Assembly: GCA_030831165.1 (NCBI GenBank)
Contig: JAURLP010000012.1
Span: forward strand, 62,001 to 126,000
Origin: Gammaproteobacteria bacterium
GTDB taxonomy: Bacteria > Pseudomonadota > Gammaproteobacteria > Pseudomonadales > Pseudohongiellaceae
DNA: 64,000 bases
Direction: 5' to 3'
The position numbers and the translations under genes were made by a program. Below are positions 37,663 through 46,545 of the stretch, piece by piece (position 1 is the stretch's first letter; each line of letters opens with the position of its first letter). The notes beneath the pieces are model-generated. The model was given only the letters and a program-made list of their open reading frames with translations. It did no database searches and was not told the DNA's origin.

Positions 37663-38355
37663 ATGAACTTGAGAAAAATATATCTTCCTTTAGCCGCAGC
37701 AGGTGTAGTTTTTAGCTCTTTTAGCTTCGCTCAAGAGGAGAGGGTATCTCCTAGAGGTGTGGCACCAATAGAGCTAAGTGGTAATTGGACTACAGTGATT
37801 ACTGAAGACTGGCGCTGGCGTATGGTTACTCCACCAAAAGGCGATTATGTGAGCCTTCCCTTGAATGAGGAAGGGATCCGAGTGGCAAACATGTGGAACC
37901 CGACTGACAACGGTGATAGCTGCAAAGCTTATGGCGCTGGCAATATTATGCGCATGCCTATACGGCTTAATATAAGCTGGGAAGATGAAGATACCCTGTT
38001 GCTGGAAACTGATCACGGCATGCAAACCCGACGATTTCATTTTAATGCTCAAGATGAAATGTCGGGCGAGCCAAGTCTGCAGGGTGATTCCTTTGCACAA
38101 TGGGAAGGTGCTAGTCTAAAAGTCGTGACACGCAACCTGACAGCTGGTTACATTCGTCGAAATGGTGTTCCCTATAGTGAAAATGCGGTAGTAACTGAAT
38201 ATTTTGACCGACACGATGTTTATGGCGATCAGTGGTTTACTGTCTCCGTTATTGTCGAGGACCCTCAGTATCTGACGGAACCCTATTATACGAGTTCCAG
38301 TTTTAAACGCCTGCCTGATGACAGTAAATGGAATCCTGTAAGCTGCGAGGATTGA
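37663..38355 (+). CDS. Exported protein of unrecognised family (paralogue of 35752-36585)
   Basis: A 230-residue protein with a signal peptide ending FSFAQ. It shares with the 35752 protein the opening IELSGNWTTVITEDW, the core QWEGASLKVVTRNLTAGYIRRNGV (given here as two adjoining motifs, QWEGASLKVV and TAGYIRRNGV), and a C-terminal EYFDRHDVYG…VIVEDPQYLTEPYY. It lacks the C-terminal 45 residues of the longer copy. It is followed by a second MBL gene, so the pair is duplicated in tandem. Function unknown. Confidence 0.74.
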   Translation: MNLRKIYLPLAAAGVVFSSFSFAQEERVSPRGVAPIELSGNWTTVITEDWRWRMVTPPKGDYVSLPLNEEGIRVANMWNPTDNGDSCKAYGAGNIMRMPIRLNISWEDEDTLLLETDHGMQTRRFHFNAQDEMSGEPSLQGDSFAQWEGASLKVVTRNLTAGYIRRNGVPYSENAVVTEYFDRHDVYGDQWFTVSVIVEDPQYLTEPYYTSSSFKRLPDDSKWNPVSCED

Positions 38356-38386
38356 TATCCGTAATTTTGCAAAACGAGATTGGCTT

Positions 38387-39289
38387 ATGATTAAACAAAT
38401 AATATTCATTTTCCTGTTGGGTTTTAGCCTACCTCTGTATGCACAGGATTTTTCCGGAGTTCAGATAGAAAGTGTTCGTATCGATGATAACTTTTATGTG
38501 CTTTATGGATCTGGTGGAAATATTGGGGTATTTACAGGTGAAGATGGCCTGATAATGATCGATACTCAATATGCACCATTATCTGGGCGTATTGCTGATG
38601 CTATCGCCCGTATTAGTGGAGATAACATTAAATTCGTTATAAACACCCATTGGCATGGTGACCATACTGGCGGCAATGAAAACTTTAATGCTGATGGCGC
38701 CGTCATTGTTGCACATGAATATGTGAAGCGCCGTATGAGCATGGAAGTATTCTTGCCACTTTATAACAGTCGTGTCATGCCATCACCAATTGGCGCTCTA
38801 CCGACAGTGACCTTTATGGAAAATATTAGCTTTCACTCGGGTAATGAAAGCTTGAAGGTCATTCATGCGCCCAATGCTCATACTGATACCGATGCTTTCG
38901 TGCATTTTGAACAGGCCAATATCATACATATGGGCGACCTGCTTTGGACTGGCAGCTATCCGCGTATAGATGTACAACATGGCGGTGGATCAGTTCAGGG
39001 CGTTATCAGTGCAGTGGAGCAAGCCCTGGCTCTGGCTGATGGTGATACACAATTTATTTCCGGTCATGGAGTAATCCCGGAGAAAGGCACGGCTTATGTT
39101 GAAAGCTATTTGGCTATGCTCCATGCTGTGAGTAATCGTGTTGCTGGAATGATTGAGCAAGGAATGTCTCAGCAGCAAATAATAGCGGCGCGACCAACAG
39201 CCGAATTTGATGCTGAGTTTCTAGGTGATAATGCCTATATCGATGCTGATATGTTTAGCAGAATTGTTTATATCAGCTTGTCAAAATAA
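38387..39289 (+). CDS. Exported metallo-beta-lactamase-fold hydrolase (copy B)
   Basis: A 300-residue protein with a signal peptide (IIFIFLLGFSLPLYAQ). Zinc ligands are HWHGDH at residues 88-93, His in APNAHTDTDA, Asp in HMGDLLW and His in FISGHGVI. NFYVLYGSGGNIGVF and ITYIINTH-like strands align with copy A, so the two arose by duplication. Copy B keeps Trp in the HxHxDH motif where copy A has Ala, hinting at different substrates. Twenty bases separate it from the NTF2-like gene. Confidence 0.86.
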   Translation: MIKQIIFIFLLGFSLPLYAQDFSGVQIESVRIDDNFYVLYGSGGNIGVFTGEDGLIMIDTQYAPLSGRIADAIARISGDNIKFVINTHWHGDHTGGNENFNADGAVIVAHEYVKRRMSMEVFLPLYNSRVMPSPIGALPTVTFMENISFHSGNESLKVIHAPNAHTDTDAFVHFEQANIIHMGDLLWTGSYPRIDVQHGGGSVQGVISAVEQALALADGDTQFISGHGVIPEKGTAYVESYLAMLHAVSNRVAGMIEQGMSQQQIIAARPTAEFDAEFLGDNAYIDADMFSRIVYISLSK

Positions 39290-39309
39290 AAATAAAACTG
39301 GTGATCCTT

Positions 39310-39831
39310 ATGAAAAACATGGCACTGAGAATCAGCAATATTCCGGTAGCAATCCTGCTGGTATTGATTTCATTATTTACTTACCAAAATCTGAGTGCAC
39401 AGGACCAATCAGAGCAAGCAATTAACAAACAGTTACTGCTGGATTTTTTTGCGTTTCAGGGCACAGATATAGAACGTATGGAGCAATATATGGCTGAAGA
39501 TTATGTTCAGCATAATCCCAGGTTTCTGGCGATGGATAAATTCACAGGCGCTAGTGGTAATCGTGCCTGGGTCGAAGCCCGGATAGAGGCTCGTGAAAGA
39601 GGCGGCATTCCACTGGTAGATCTTGGTGGTATAAGACTTTCAAACCCTATTATCGTGATGGCAGAAGATGATTTGGTCACCGCTATTTATAAAGGCGATT
39701 TGCCTGACCCTGATAATCCGGGGGAAACCTATGAAGCCTTTGCCTTTGAAACTTTTCGCGTCAATAATGGAAAGTTTACGGAGCATTGGGATCAGGTGAC
39801 TCTGAAAGAAGGCTGGATGGATGTAGAGTAA
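39310..39831 (+). CDS. Exported NTF2/SnoaL-like protein
   Basis: A 173-residue protein with a signal peptide (IPVAILLVLISLFTYQNLSA) and a SnoaL-like alpha+beta fold: LLLDFFAFQGTDIERMEQYMAEDYVQHNP, shown as positions about 40-68, then YEAFAFETFRVNNGKFTEHWD. Relatives are cyclases, isomerases or ligand-binding proteins with a deep pocket. ATG 39310 is preferred over an in-frame GTG at 39301 because GGTGAT lies just upstream. It is in the middle of the MBL cluster, probably co-transcribed. Confidence 0.78.
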   Translation: MKNMALRISNIPVAILLVLISLFTYQNLSAQDQSEQAINKQLLLDFFAFQGTDIERMEQYMAEDYVQHNPRFLAMDKFTGASGNRAWVEARIEARERGGIPLVDLGGIRLSNPIIVMAEDDLVTAIYKGDLPDPDNPGETYEAFAFETFRVNNGKFTEHWDQVTLKEGWMDVE

Positions 39832-39874
39832 AAATTTAATCGTTACAAAAATAGAAACTCTCGAGGACGAGACA

Positions 39875-41365
39875 ATGACTTTTCGAAAAATTATAAAACT
39901 TGTAAGTGTGTGCTATATCGTAATAAGCGCTTTGCCTGTGTCAGCTCAGATGATGTCTGCACAATCTGTGTTGGAGGATGCTGCTGAAGCAATGGGCGGA
40001 TTGGATCGTATTCGCGGTGTCGATAGCTTATTGATGACAGGCTTCAGCCAAACACTCAATCAGGATGGAGGCTCCTCGTCTTCATCACATCCAAAGGCGC
40101 CCAAAAAATGGGCAGCTCAAAATGATGTTGAACGCTATTTCGATCTTGATGACTTAAGTGCCTACCAAACCCATCGACAAGGTTTTTTATTTCCTTTTGC
40201 CTTGGCTTTTGGCCATTCTTGGGCACCAAGCAGTCAGCTGCAAGAGGGTGCAAACGCTCTGAACCACCCTTTAATGGCGTTGAGAGCAGCTTTAGCAAGT
40301 AGTACTGAGTTGGGTGCTGTCAGTATTGAAGACGATAATATCGTGGTTGAATTCACACTGGCCGACGATACTGTGTTATGGCTAGGCATCAACCAACTCA
40401 ATAAATTGCCTGCATGGGTTCGCTGGATGGGGGCGCATGCCAATCTTGGTCAGGTTACTTATACAACCTGGTTTACGGGTTATGTCCCCTTTGATGGTGT
40501 CAGACTGCCAAACGGTTTTACCACCGAGATTGACTGGCGTGAGAATGTTGTCAGTGTATTTCATGTTGACTCCTATGAGCTGGATGTTGAATTGCCTGAG
40601 TTTGTAGCGGGTGGGGGTGGCTTTGGCGGGGGAGGCAGTCCCGATGTTGTTGTGACCGAAGTCGCAGATGGGGTCTGGGATTTAAGAGTCGGTAGCAATG
40701 GTGGAGCAGTTGTTGAATTTGAAGACCACTTATTAATGTTTGAAGTCTATGGCAATGAAGCGAATTCTCTGGCGCGAATTGATGTGGCTAACACCCTCGT
40801 GCCAGGCAAAGAAGTGACCCAGGTTATATTGTCGCATCACCATTTTGATCACTCTGGGGGGATTCGAGCTGCTGTTTCCAGAGGACTAACTATTATCTCC
40901 AAGCGTGAAAACGAAGGCATTTTAAGAGAAATGGTCTCACGCCCAGCTCCTAATTTCCCCGACGCACTGGCTCGTAATCCACAACCGCTGCATTTTATCC
41001 CGGTTGATGAGCATTTGGTTTTAGAAGATGCCATGAGACGAGTCGATGTCTATGAAGTAATAGGTCATATGCATATGACAGATGCTGTTTTTGCCTATAT
41101 CCCAGAAGAAAGAATATTAATGCAGGGTGATATGTTCGATATTGGCTGGGATTGGCATTGGTGGGGTGGAAACTATATGGATAGCGTTGAGCATTTCAAC
41201 CTTGATCCTATCACTGATATTCCTGTCCATGGCCGGGTCAGCACTCTGGAGGAAGTCATCACCAATATTGGAAGTCAGGTGAGTGCGGCCAGAGAATTTT
41301 GCGCCAGAGACCTGGCTATTGGTGTTTATATGGCAGGCTGCCCGGTCAAGTATAGCCGAGATTAA
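39875..41365 (+). CDS. Exported two-domain protein: N-terminal unknown domain + MBL-fold domain (copy C)
   Basis: A 496-residue protein. After a signal peptide (ending PVSAQ), residues 30-240 form a domain opening SVLEDAAEAMGGLDRIRGVD, seen again in the 48618 protein. A Gly-rich linker (246-255) follows, then an MBL domain with HHHFDH at 321-326, His in IGHMHMTD, Asp in LMQGDMFD and His in IPVHGRVS. The N domain resembles outer-membrane lipoprotein-carrier-like sheets in feel, but I cannot prove that. It starts 43 bases after the NTF2-like gene. Confidence 0.84.
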   Translation: MTFRKIIKLVSVCYIVISALPVSAQMMSAQSVLEDAAEAMGGLDRIRGVDSLLMTGFSQTLNQDGGSSSSSHPKAPKKWAAQNDVERYFDLDDLSAYQTHRQGFLFPFALAFGHSWAPSSQLQEGANALNHPLMALRAALASSTELGAVSIEDDNIVVEFTLADDTVLWLGINQLNKLPAWVRWMGAHANLGQVTYTTWFTGYVPFDGVRLPNGFTTEIDWRENVVSVFHVDSYELDVELPEFVAGGGGFGGGGSPDVVVTEVADGVWDLRVGSNGGAVVEFEDHLLMFEVYGNEANSLARIDVANTLVPGKEVTQVILSHHHFDHSGGIRAAVSRGLTIISKRENEGILREMVSRPAPNFPDALARNPQPLHFIPVDEHLVLEDAMRRVDVYEVIGHMHMTDAVFAYIPEERILMQGDMFDIGWDWHWWGGNYMDSVEHFNLDPITDIPVHGRVSTLEEVITNIGSQVSAAREFCARDLAIGVYMAGCPVKYSRD

Positions 41366-41399
41366 TTAGAAACAAGCAATTACAGATAAAGAGGTCTAC

Positions 41400-42815
41400 A
41401 TGTTAAGAAAAAGTCTGATTTTACTGAGTTCTACACTGGCAATGGTGTTAATTACAGCGACATCATATGCGCAGCTGTCAAATAACCCTTTTTCTGTTCC
41501 GATAGAAGCCGAGGAGGGGATCATAACGGTCAATGCTGTTGAGTTTGCTACTTTGCCTGATATCGACGGTGTTGCCGCTCGCATGATGCAGCTGATAGAT
41601 GAACCGGGCACTGGACGACTATTTGTGAATGATATGACTGGGCCAATTTACAGTGTCAGCTATGACGGACGGACTGTCATTGAGTACATTAACATCGATG
41701 ACTGGGGTGTTGATGTGTGGGCCAATGAATTTAGAGAAGGCGGGATGCAAAGTTTTGTATTTCATCCGCAATTTGGCCTTGCTGGCACAGCAGGCTATGG
41801 CAAATTCTATACCTGGACCGACAGTTCCAATAGAAGACCTCGACCAGATTTTATGCCCTCTGGCGATCTTGATGATCATGATCTCGTATTACATGAATGG
41901 ACCGCTAGCAACCCCATGAATGCCACCTATGATGGCGGCGCACCACGTGAAGTCATGCGTTTACAGCAACCCTATAGAAACCATAATGGCGGCCAAATAG
42001 GTTTTAACAGTCTGGCTTCACAAGGTGATGAGGATTATGGGCTATTATATGTTTCAGTAGGTGATGGCGGTTCCGGGGGCGATCCCTTGAGCATGGCGCA
42101 AAACTTGAACTCTATATTTGGTAAATTATTACGTATTGATCCATTGGGTAATAACAGTCTAAATGGTCAATATGGCATTCCTGCAAGCAACCCATTCGCC
42201 AATGATGGAGATAACAATACTCTGGGGGAAATCTATGCATATGGCATACGTAATGCCCAGCATTTCATCTGGGATTCTGCTAACGGCAATATGTTTATCT
42301 CTGATATTGGTCAGAATATTGTAGAGAAGATAAGTCTGATCAGCATTGGCGCAAATCTGGGTTGGAATACATGGGAAGCCAGCTATCGTTTTAGCGATGG
42401 TGTCGTCGATGTAGACAACCCACGCAGTGCGACTGGTATTACTTATCCCCTGGTGGAATGGGATCATAATGACCCTATACTTCAGGCTCGCTCAGCCGCC
42501 TCAGGTTTAGCAGTGTATCGTGACGATGAAATAAACCAACTGCAGGGCAAGCTCTTATTTGCCGATCTTCTAAGTGGCGAGATTTTCTATGTGGATGCAG
42601 ACAACTTGCCCGATGGTGGGCAGGACCCTATCCGTCGAGTGTTGTTGGATAATGGCACTGGGGCAAAAACACTGTTGCAACTCATTCAAGCAAAGAACCG
42701 AATGCAAGGGAAGGATCCTGCTCCTCGAGCAGATACACGGATTGATGAAGGTCATGACGGACAGCTATTCATTTTAAATAAGGGTGATGGCGTCATAAGA
42801 AAACTGGCTCCCTGA
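41400..42815 (+). CDS. Exported PQQ-dependent sugar dehydrogenase-like beta-propeller
   Basis: A 471-residue protein with a signal peptide (ILLSSTLAMVLITATSYAQ) and the glucose/sorbosone dehydrogenase fold. Recognisable pieces are HPQFGLAGTAGYGKFYTW, YRNHNGGQIGFNS, YVSVGDGGSGGDPLSMAQ, GKLLRIDPLG and YGIRNAQHFIWD. Soluble PQQ enzymes of this fold oxidise sugars in the periplasm. No PQQ synthesis genes are in the window. RBS AGAGG at 41389-41393. It ends the run of exported proteins starting at 35089. Confidence 0.86.
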   Translation: MLRKSLILLSSTLAMVLITATSYAQLSNNPFSVPIEAEEGIITVNAVEFATLPDIDGVAARMMQLIDEPGTGRLFVNDMTGPIYSVSYDGRTVIEYINIDDWGVDVWANEFREGGMQSFVFHPQFGLAGTAGYGKFYTWTDSSNRRPRPDFMPSGDLDDHDLVLHEWTASNPMNATYDGGAPREVMRLQQPYRNHNGGQIGFNSLASQGDEDYGLLYVSVGDGGSGGDPLSMAQNLNSIFGKLLRIDPLGNNSLNGQYGIPASNPFANDGDNNTLGEIYAYGIRNAQHFIWDSANGNMFISDIGQNIVEKISLISIGANLGWNTWEASYRFSDGVVDVDNPRSATGITYPLVEWDHNDPILQARSAASGLAVYRDDEINQLQGKLLFADLLSGEIFYVDADNLPDGGQDPIRRVLLDNGTGAKTLLQLIQAKNRMQGKDPAPRADTRIDEGHDGQLFILNKGDGVIRKLAP

Positions 42816-42861
42816 GAATGCTAGCAATAAAGAATAATTCTACAAGTGGCAAATTTTAATA

Positions 42862-43206
42862 ATGTTAGCTGTTATTTTTGAAGTATCGCTTGCTGAAGGA
42901 AAGCAGAAAAACTATCTCGAGATAGCCGCAGAGCTAAGGCAATATTTAAAACATGTTGAAGGTTTTATATCTATCGAGAGGTTTGAAAGCCTAAGTGAGA
43001 AAGGGAAAATACTGTCTCTTTCATATTGGCGCGATGAAGCCAGCATATAAAACTGGCGCAATCTGGAGGCGCATAGATCAGCACAGAAAAAAGGCCGCTC
43101 AGATATATTCTCGGACTATCGTTTAAGAGTATGTGAAGTACTCAGAGATTACAGCATGACAAATCGCAAGGACGCACCTGCAGATAGTAAAGAAGTTCAT
43201 GCTTGA
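42862..43206 (+). pseudogene. Antibiotic biosynthesis monooxygenase (ABM) domain protein, interrupted by one TAA
   Basis: The first 62 codons (MLAVIFEVSLAEGKQKNYLE … LSLSYWRDEASI) are a typical ABM ferredoxin-like fold. TAA at 43048-43050 interrupts it, and the same frame continues with NWRNLEAHRSAQKKGRSDIF and DYRLRVCEVLRDY to a TGA at 43204-43206, which is exactly the expected C-terminal half. Full length would be 114 residues. A single substitution would explain it. The small heme- or cofactor-free monooxygenase is probably inactive unless the stop is read through. Confidence 0.82.
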
Positions 43207-43216
43207 GATTTAAGAT

Positions 43217-44017
43217 ATGAACGAATATACATTCCCTAAAGAGGAATACCTGGCACATATAAAGCATTCCGAAACAGTCAATACAACAATTGAATCTTTA
43301 GCTTCTATTCAGAATGCTCAATTGATGACTATTCCTTTTGAAAATTTTGACATTTGCCTGAATAAAAAAATCAGTATTGAACCGGAATCCATCATAGCGA
43401 AGCTGCTCAGAAACAAAAGAGGCGGGTATTGCTTTGAATTAAATGCCTTGCTGCTAATGGCACTTCGATCTTTTGGTTTTTCTGCTAGGACTTTGTTAGC
43501 CCGAGTACATCTGTCTGGCAAGCCCGGTGGAAGAAGTCATCAAATCACACTTGTAGAAATGAATGGAGAGCAATGGCTAGTCGATGCCGGATTTGGAGCA
43601 CTTACACCAGCACGACCGATTCCTCTAATTTATAAGCAACCAATAATAAGCAATCAACAAACTTATCGACTCATTGAAGATGCACTGTTTGGCTATATGC
43701 TGCAGAGCAGACATGAAGACAATTGGAGTAATCTATATAGTTTCGATCTGGGCCATGTTTGCGCAAGCGATATCGAATTTGGAAATCATTTTACATCAAC
43801 GCATGACTCATCGAGATTTGTTCATTCAAGAGTGGCATCACTCAAATTAGAAAATGGTTTGATAACGCTGCTAAACCATACCTTGAAAAAACGGCAGGGA
43901 AATGACGAAGATTTGATAGAACTAGAAGAGAATGAGTCATACCTAGACGCGCTAGCTCTGCATTTCGGCATTGAGCTAAACACGAACTATGCCGCACTGA
44001 AACCATTAATTGCCTAG
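43217..44017 (+). CDS. Arylamine N-acetyltransferase
   Basis: A 266-residue cytoplasmic enzyme that transfers acetyl from acetyl-CoA to arylamines or hydrazines. The catalytic triad is complete: Cys72 in RGGYCFELN, His108 in GRSHQI and Asp123 in LVDAGFG. IPFENFDI near residue 40 is also conserved. It lies 10 bases after the broken ABM gene and may have been in one detoxification unit with it. Confidence 0.93.
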   Translation: MNEYTFPKEEYLAHIKHSETVNTTIESLASIQNAQLMTIPFENFDICLNKKISIEPESIIAKLLRNKRGGYCFELNALLLMALRSFGFSARTLLARVHLSGKPGGRSHQITLVEMNGEQWLVDAGFGALTPARPIPLIYKQPIISNQQTYRLIEDALFGYMLQSRHEDNWSNLYSFDLGHVCASDIEFGNHFTSTHDSSRFVHSRVASLKLENGLITLLNHTLKKRQGNDEDLIELEENESYLDALALHFGIELNTNYAALKPLIA

Positions 44018-44112
44018 TGCCGCACAATTCATTCAGTTTGGAATATCACAATCTTATGCATTTAAGCTCAAAGTCGAGTCGACGCTATAAGCACTGAACG
44101 TTTTATACTCAA

Positions 44113-44709
44113 CTAGTCTTCGAGAGACACGCGAATGCGCTGATCACCACTACCATTTGGTCCCGGAATAATAAGAAGAGTGGTGCCGGCTAGCAGGCTT
44201 TCGATTTCGACATCAAAAGGTATTTCAGGCAACCGGTTTACCCTTGTCGCATTCGATTGAACGTAAACTCGCCCATCTGAAGTGATAAAACGAGATGTGC
44301 GCAAGTTAGGTTGTTCTACCTCGATAATTCGTGCTACTGATCCAGCCCGATCTCGCTCAGGTTCTATTGCAACGCGACGGCGTTCAGCCTCAAGCTGTTG
44401 CCGTTCGGCTTCTAGTTGCTGCCGCTCAGCCTGGATCTGACGTTGTTGCTCACTCAAATCACCGCTCACCACACGTTCTTGCCGTACTGGCATTGATTCA
44501 GTGCTCTCTGTTGTCTCAGAAGGTGGCGGGAATGCACGATCGTAGCAGGCCAGTCGGAATGACAGGTCGGCTACGCGCTGACAGATATTAACGGACTCTC
44601 GCATTTCAGCATCCGATTGTGCATTAGCTAATGGTTGCAAGAACCATGCAAGGGAGACTAACACCAGCCCTAATTTTATTGTCTTCTTATTAATGTAATG
44701 TTCCTGCAT
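44113..44709 (-). CDS. Exported hypothetical protein with a Glu/Gln-rich coiled coil
   Basis: A 198-residue protein. It has a signal peptide (LGLVLVSLAWFLQPLANAQ), a short Cys motif VNICQRVADLSFRLACYDRAF (CxxxxxxxxxRLxCYDxxF, seen in several envelope proteins), then a central coiled coil with repeats of RQQLEAE at about residues 95-115. The C-terminal 80 residues are predicted beta-rich (RFITSDGRVYVQSN … GDQRIRVSLED). Function unknown. It is separated from its convergent neighbour by 95 bases. Confidence 0.7.
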   Translation of the reverse strand: MQEHYINKKTIKLGLVLVSLAWFLQPLANAQSDAEMRESVNICQRVADLSFRLACYDRAFPPPSETTESTESMPVRQERVVSGDLSEQQRQIQAERQQLEAERQQLEAERRRVAIEPERDRAGSVARIIEVEQPNLRTSRFITSDGRVYVQSNATRVNRLPEIPFDVEIESLLAGTTLLIIPGPNGSGDQRIRVSLED

Positions 44710-44763
44710 TAGTTCAATAACTCCAGCATTATTTTTAATATGAAAAAGTATAAAAGTCTTTTC

Positions 44764-44794
44764 CCAAGTAAGCTAGTTTGATTTTATTACTTGG
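44764..44794 (-). other. Inverted repeat downstream of umuC
   Basis: CCAAGTAA and TTACTTGG form an 8-bp stem with a 15-base loop, 47 bases past the umuC stop. Read on the minus strand it is followed by an A/T-rich run that is not a clean T-tract, so it is only a possible umuC terminator. Confidence 0.3.
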
Positions 44795-44840
44795 AACAGG
44801 GATTGTTAATTTTTGCGATTATATACTTCATATCTCACTG

Positions 44841-46091
44841 TCATGAGCATCTAACCTGCGGAATATCCTGCCAGCGGGTCGTATAGCGTGGCGACATATA
44901 ATCACGCTTCATCATCCATTTTTTCTGTATACCGCTATTTAATAATTTAATCGTGTGCTTACCATAACGCTGGTTGGCCTTGTCCATTATCTGCATTAAC
45001 TTGTGAGCTTTTTCCGTCTGCTGAGGGTTAAAAAAATCTTTTTGTTCGTACTTGCGGGTGCGCACATCGAGCAAACCGACACCGCATTTTTTGTAGCGAA
45101 GCCCAGGGCGATAAATTTGTGCTAATGCATCAGCGGCAGCTCGAGCAATTTGCCGTGTATCGTTAGTCAGAAAGGGCAGTTTAATAATACGTTGCGGACG
45201 AAAATAACTAACCTTTTTATCAAAGCTTTCTAAATAAACCCAGAGTGTTGCGCTTAAACCATTTTGCCTGCGTAATTTTTCACAGGCACGATCTGCATAA
45301 AGACTCACTGCTTGTTGCAATTCGTGTAATTCAGTAATTTTGTAAGAAAAACTGCGCGTACAAATAATTTCCTTGCGCGGAGAAGGTTCCAATTCCAGAT
45401 CTAGACAAGCTTCTCCATTCAGCTCACGTATGGTGCGTTCCAGCACCACACTAAAGTGACGACGCATATATTTTGGGTTTGCCTGTGCCAGTTGCAGGGC
45501 ATTATGTATACCTAAATGATGCAGGCGTTGACAGATGCGCTTGCCGACTCCCCATATTTTATCCGTTGTTATACGCGCCAGAAGCCATTCCCATTTATGC
45601 TTTTCATCCAGCACGCAAACCCCGTTTAGCCTTTGCATTTTTTTTGCTGCATGATTCGCCAGTTTTGCCAGCGTTTTACTTGGCGCAATACCCACACAAA
45701 CAGGCATGCGTATTTGCTGCCATAATAGTTTTTTTATCTTTGCGCCATGGTCTTGATAGTCACAAACAGGTAAGTGCAGGAAGGCCTCATCAATAGAATA
45801 AACTTCCATGGCTGTACCAAAGGGCTCCATCAGCCGCATTACCTTGGCAGAAATATCCCCATACAACTCATAGTTGCTGGAAAAGACATGCACATTATTT
45901 TTTCTGACTAAGCTTTCCACCTGAAAGAATGGAACCATGTCAGGAATATTTAAGGCTTTGGCTTTAGCATTGCGAGCGATAATACAGCCATCGTTGTTAG
46001 AAAGTACGACAACTGGCGCTTTACGAATAGCAGGGTTGAAAACAGCTTCACAACTGGCATAAAAAGTATTGCAGTCGACCAGGGCATACAT
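44841..46091 (-). CDS. umuC: Y-family DNA polymerase V catalytic subunit UmuC
   Basis: A 416-residue translesion polymerase. The start at 46091 (MYALVDCNTFYASCEAVF) gives the canonical N terminus with the first catalytic Asp and lies four bases after the umuD stop; the frame extends upstream but only inside umuD. YSIDEAFL carries the catalytic Asp-Glu pair, and CVGIAPSKTLAKLANHAAKK is the fingers/thumb signature. A C-terminal DUF4113 region is present (RYGKHTIKLL). It requires cleaved UmuD' and RecA. Confidence 0.95.
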   Translation of the reverse strand: MYALVDCNTFYASCEAVFNPAIRKAPVVVLSNNDGCIIARNAKAKALNIPDMVPFFQVESLVRKNNVHVFSSNYELYGDISAKVMRLMEPFGTAMEVYSIDEAFLHLPVCDYQDHGAKIKKLLWQQIRMPVCVGIAPSKTLAKLANHAAKKMQRLNGVCVLDEKHKWEWLLARITTDKIWGVGKRICQRLHHLGIHNALQLAQANPKYMRRHFSVVLERTIRELNGEACLDLELEPSPRKEIICTRSFSYKITELHELQQAVSLYADRACEKLRRQNGLSATLWVYLESFDKKVSYFRPQRIIKLPFLTNDTRQIARAAADALAQIYRPGLRYKKCGVGLLDVRTRKYEQKDFFNPQQTEKAHKLMQIMDKANQRYGKHTIKLLNSGIQKKWMMKRDYMSPRYTTRWQDIPQVRCS

Positions 46092-46095
46092 GTTA

Positions 46096-46524
46096 TCAGT
46101 AGGGGGACAGTGTGTTGATGACATGAATAACAACGCCCTCAATCAACAGATCGCTATCTTCAGTAATCGAAACAGGGGCATAAGCAGGGCTGGCTGCTAG
46201 CAGTTTTTTATTTTGAATATCAAGAATCTTGCAGGTCAGCTCGCCATTGACAACGGCAATCACGACTTGGCCCTGACGTGGCTCCACAGCACGGTCAACA
46301 ATCAATAGCGCTTTATCCATAATTCCTCGTTCAACCATAGAGTCGCCAGTGGCGCGAGCAAAATAGGTGGAAGAGGGGTGCCTAATCAAGTATTCGTTAA
46401 GATCAAGACTGCCTTCAATATAGTCATCCGCAGGTGAAGGAAAGCCCGCGGGAACGCTGCTGGCAAAAAATGGCAGAGGCAAAAAACTTGCTGCCTCTCG
46501 TTTTTCAACGTGGGTAATCTTCAT
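46096..46524 (-). CDS. umuD: UmuD-like S24 peptidase, DNA polymerase V accessory subunit
   Basis: A 142-residue self-cleaving SOS protein. The cleavage site is visible as Ala-Gly in SVPAGFPSPADD (Escherichia has Cys-Gly here). The catalytic Ser is in ATGDSMVERG and the Lys in NGELTCKILD. It is four bases upstream of umuC. Only 21 bases separate it from the SRAP gene upstream, and no LexA-type CTGT-N8-ACAG box was found there. Confidence 0.94.
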   Translation of the reverse strand: MKITHVEKREAASFLPLPFFASSVPAGFPSPADDYIEGSLDLNEYLIRHPSSTYFARATGDSMVERGIMDKALLIVDRAVEPRQGQVVIAVVNGELTCKILDIQNKKLLAASPAYAPVSITEDSDLLIEGVVIHVINTLSPY

Positions 46525-46545
46525 TATTGTTAGTTCGTTTATTTG

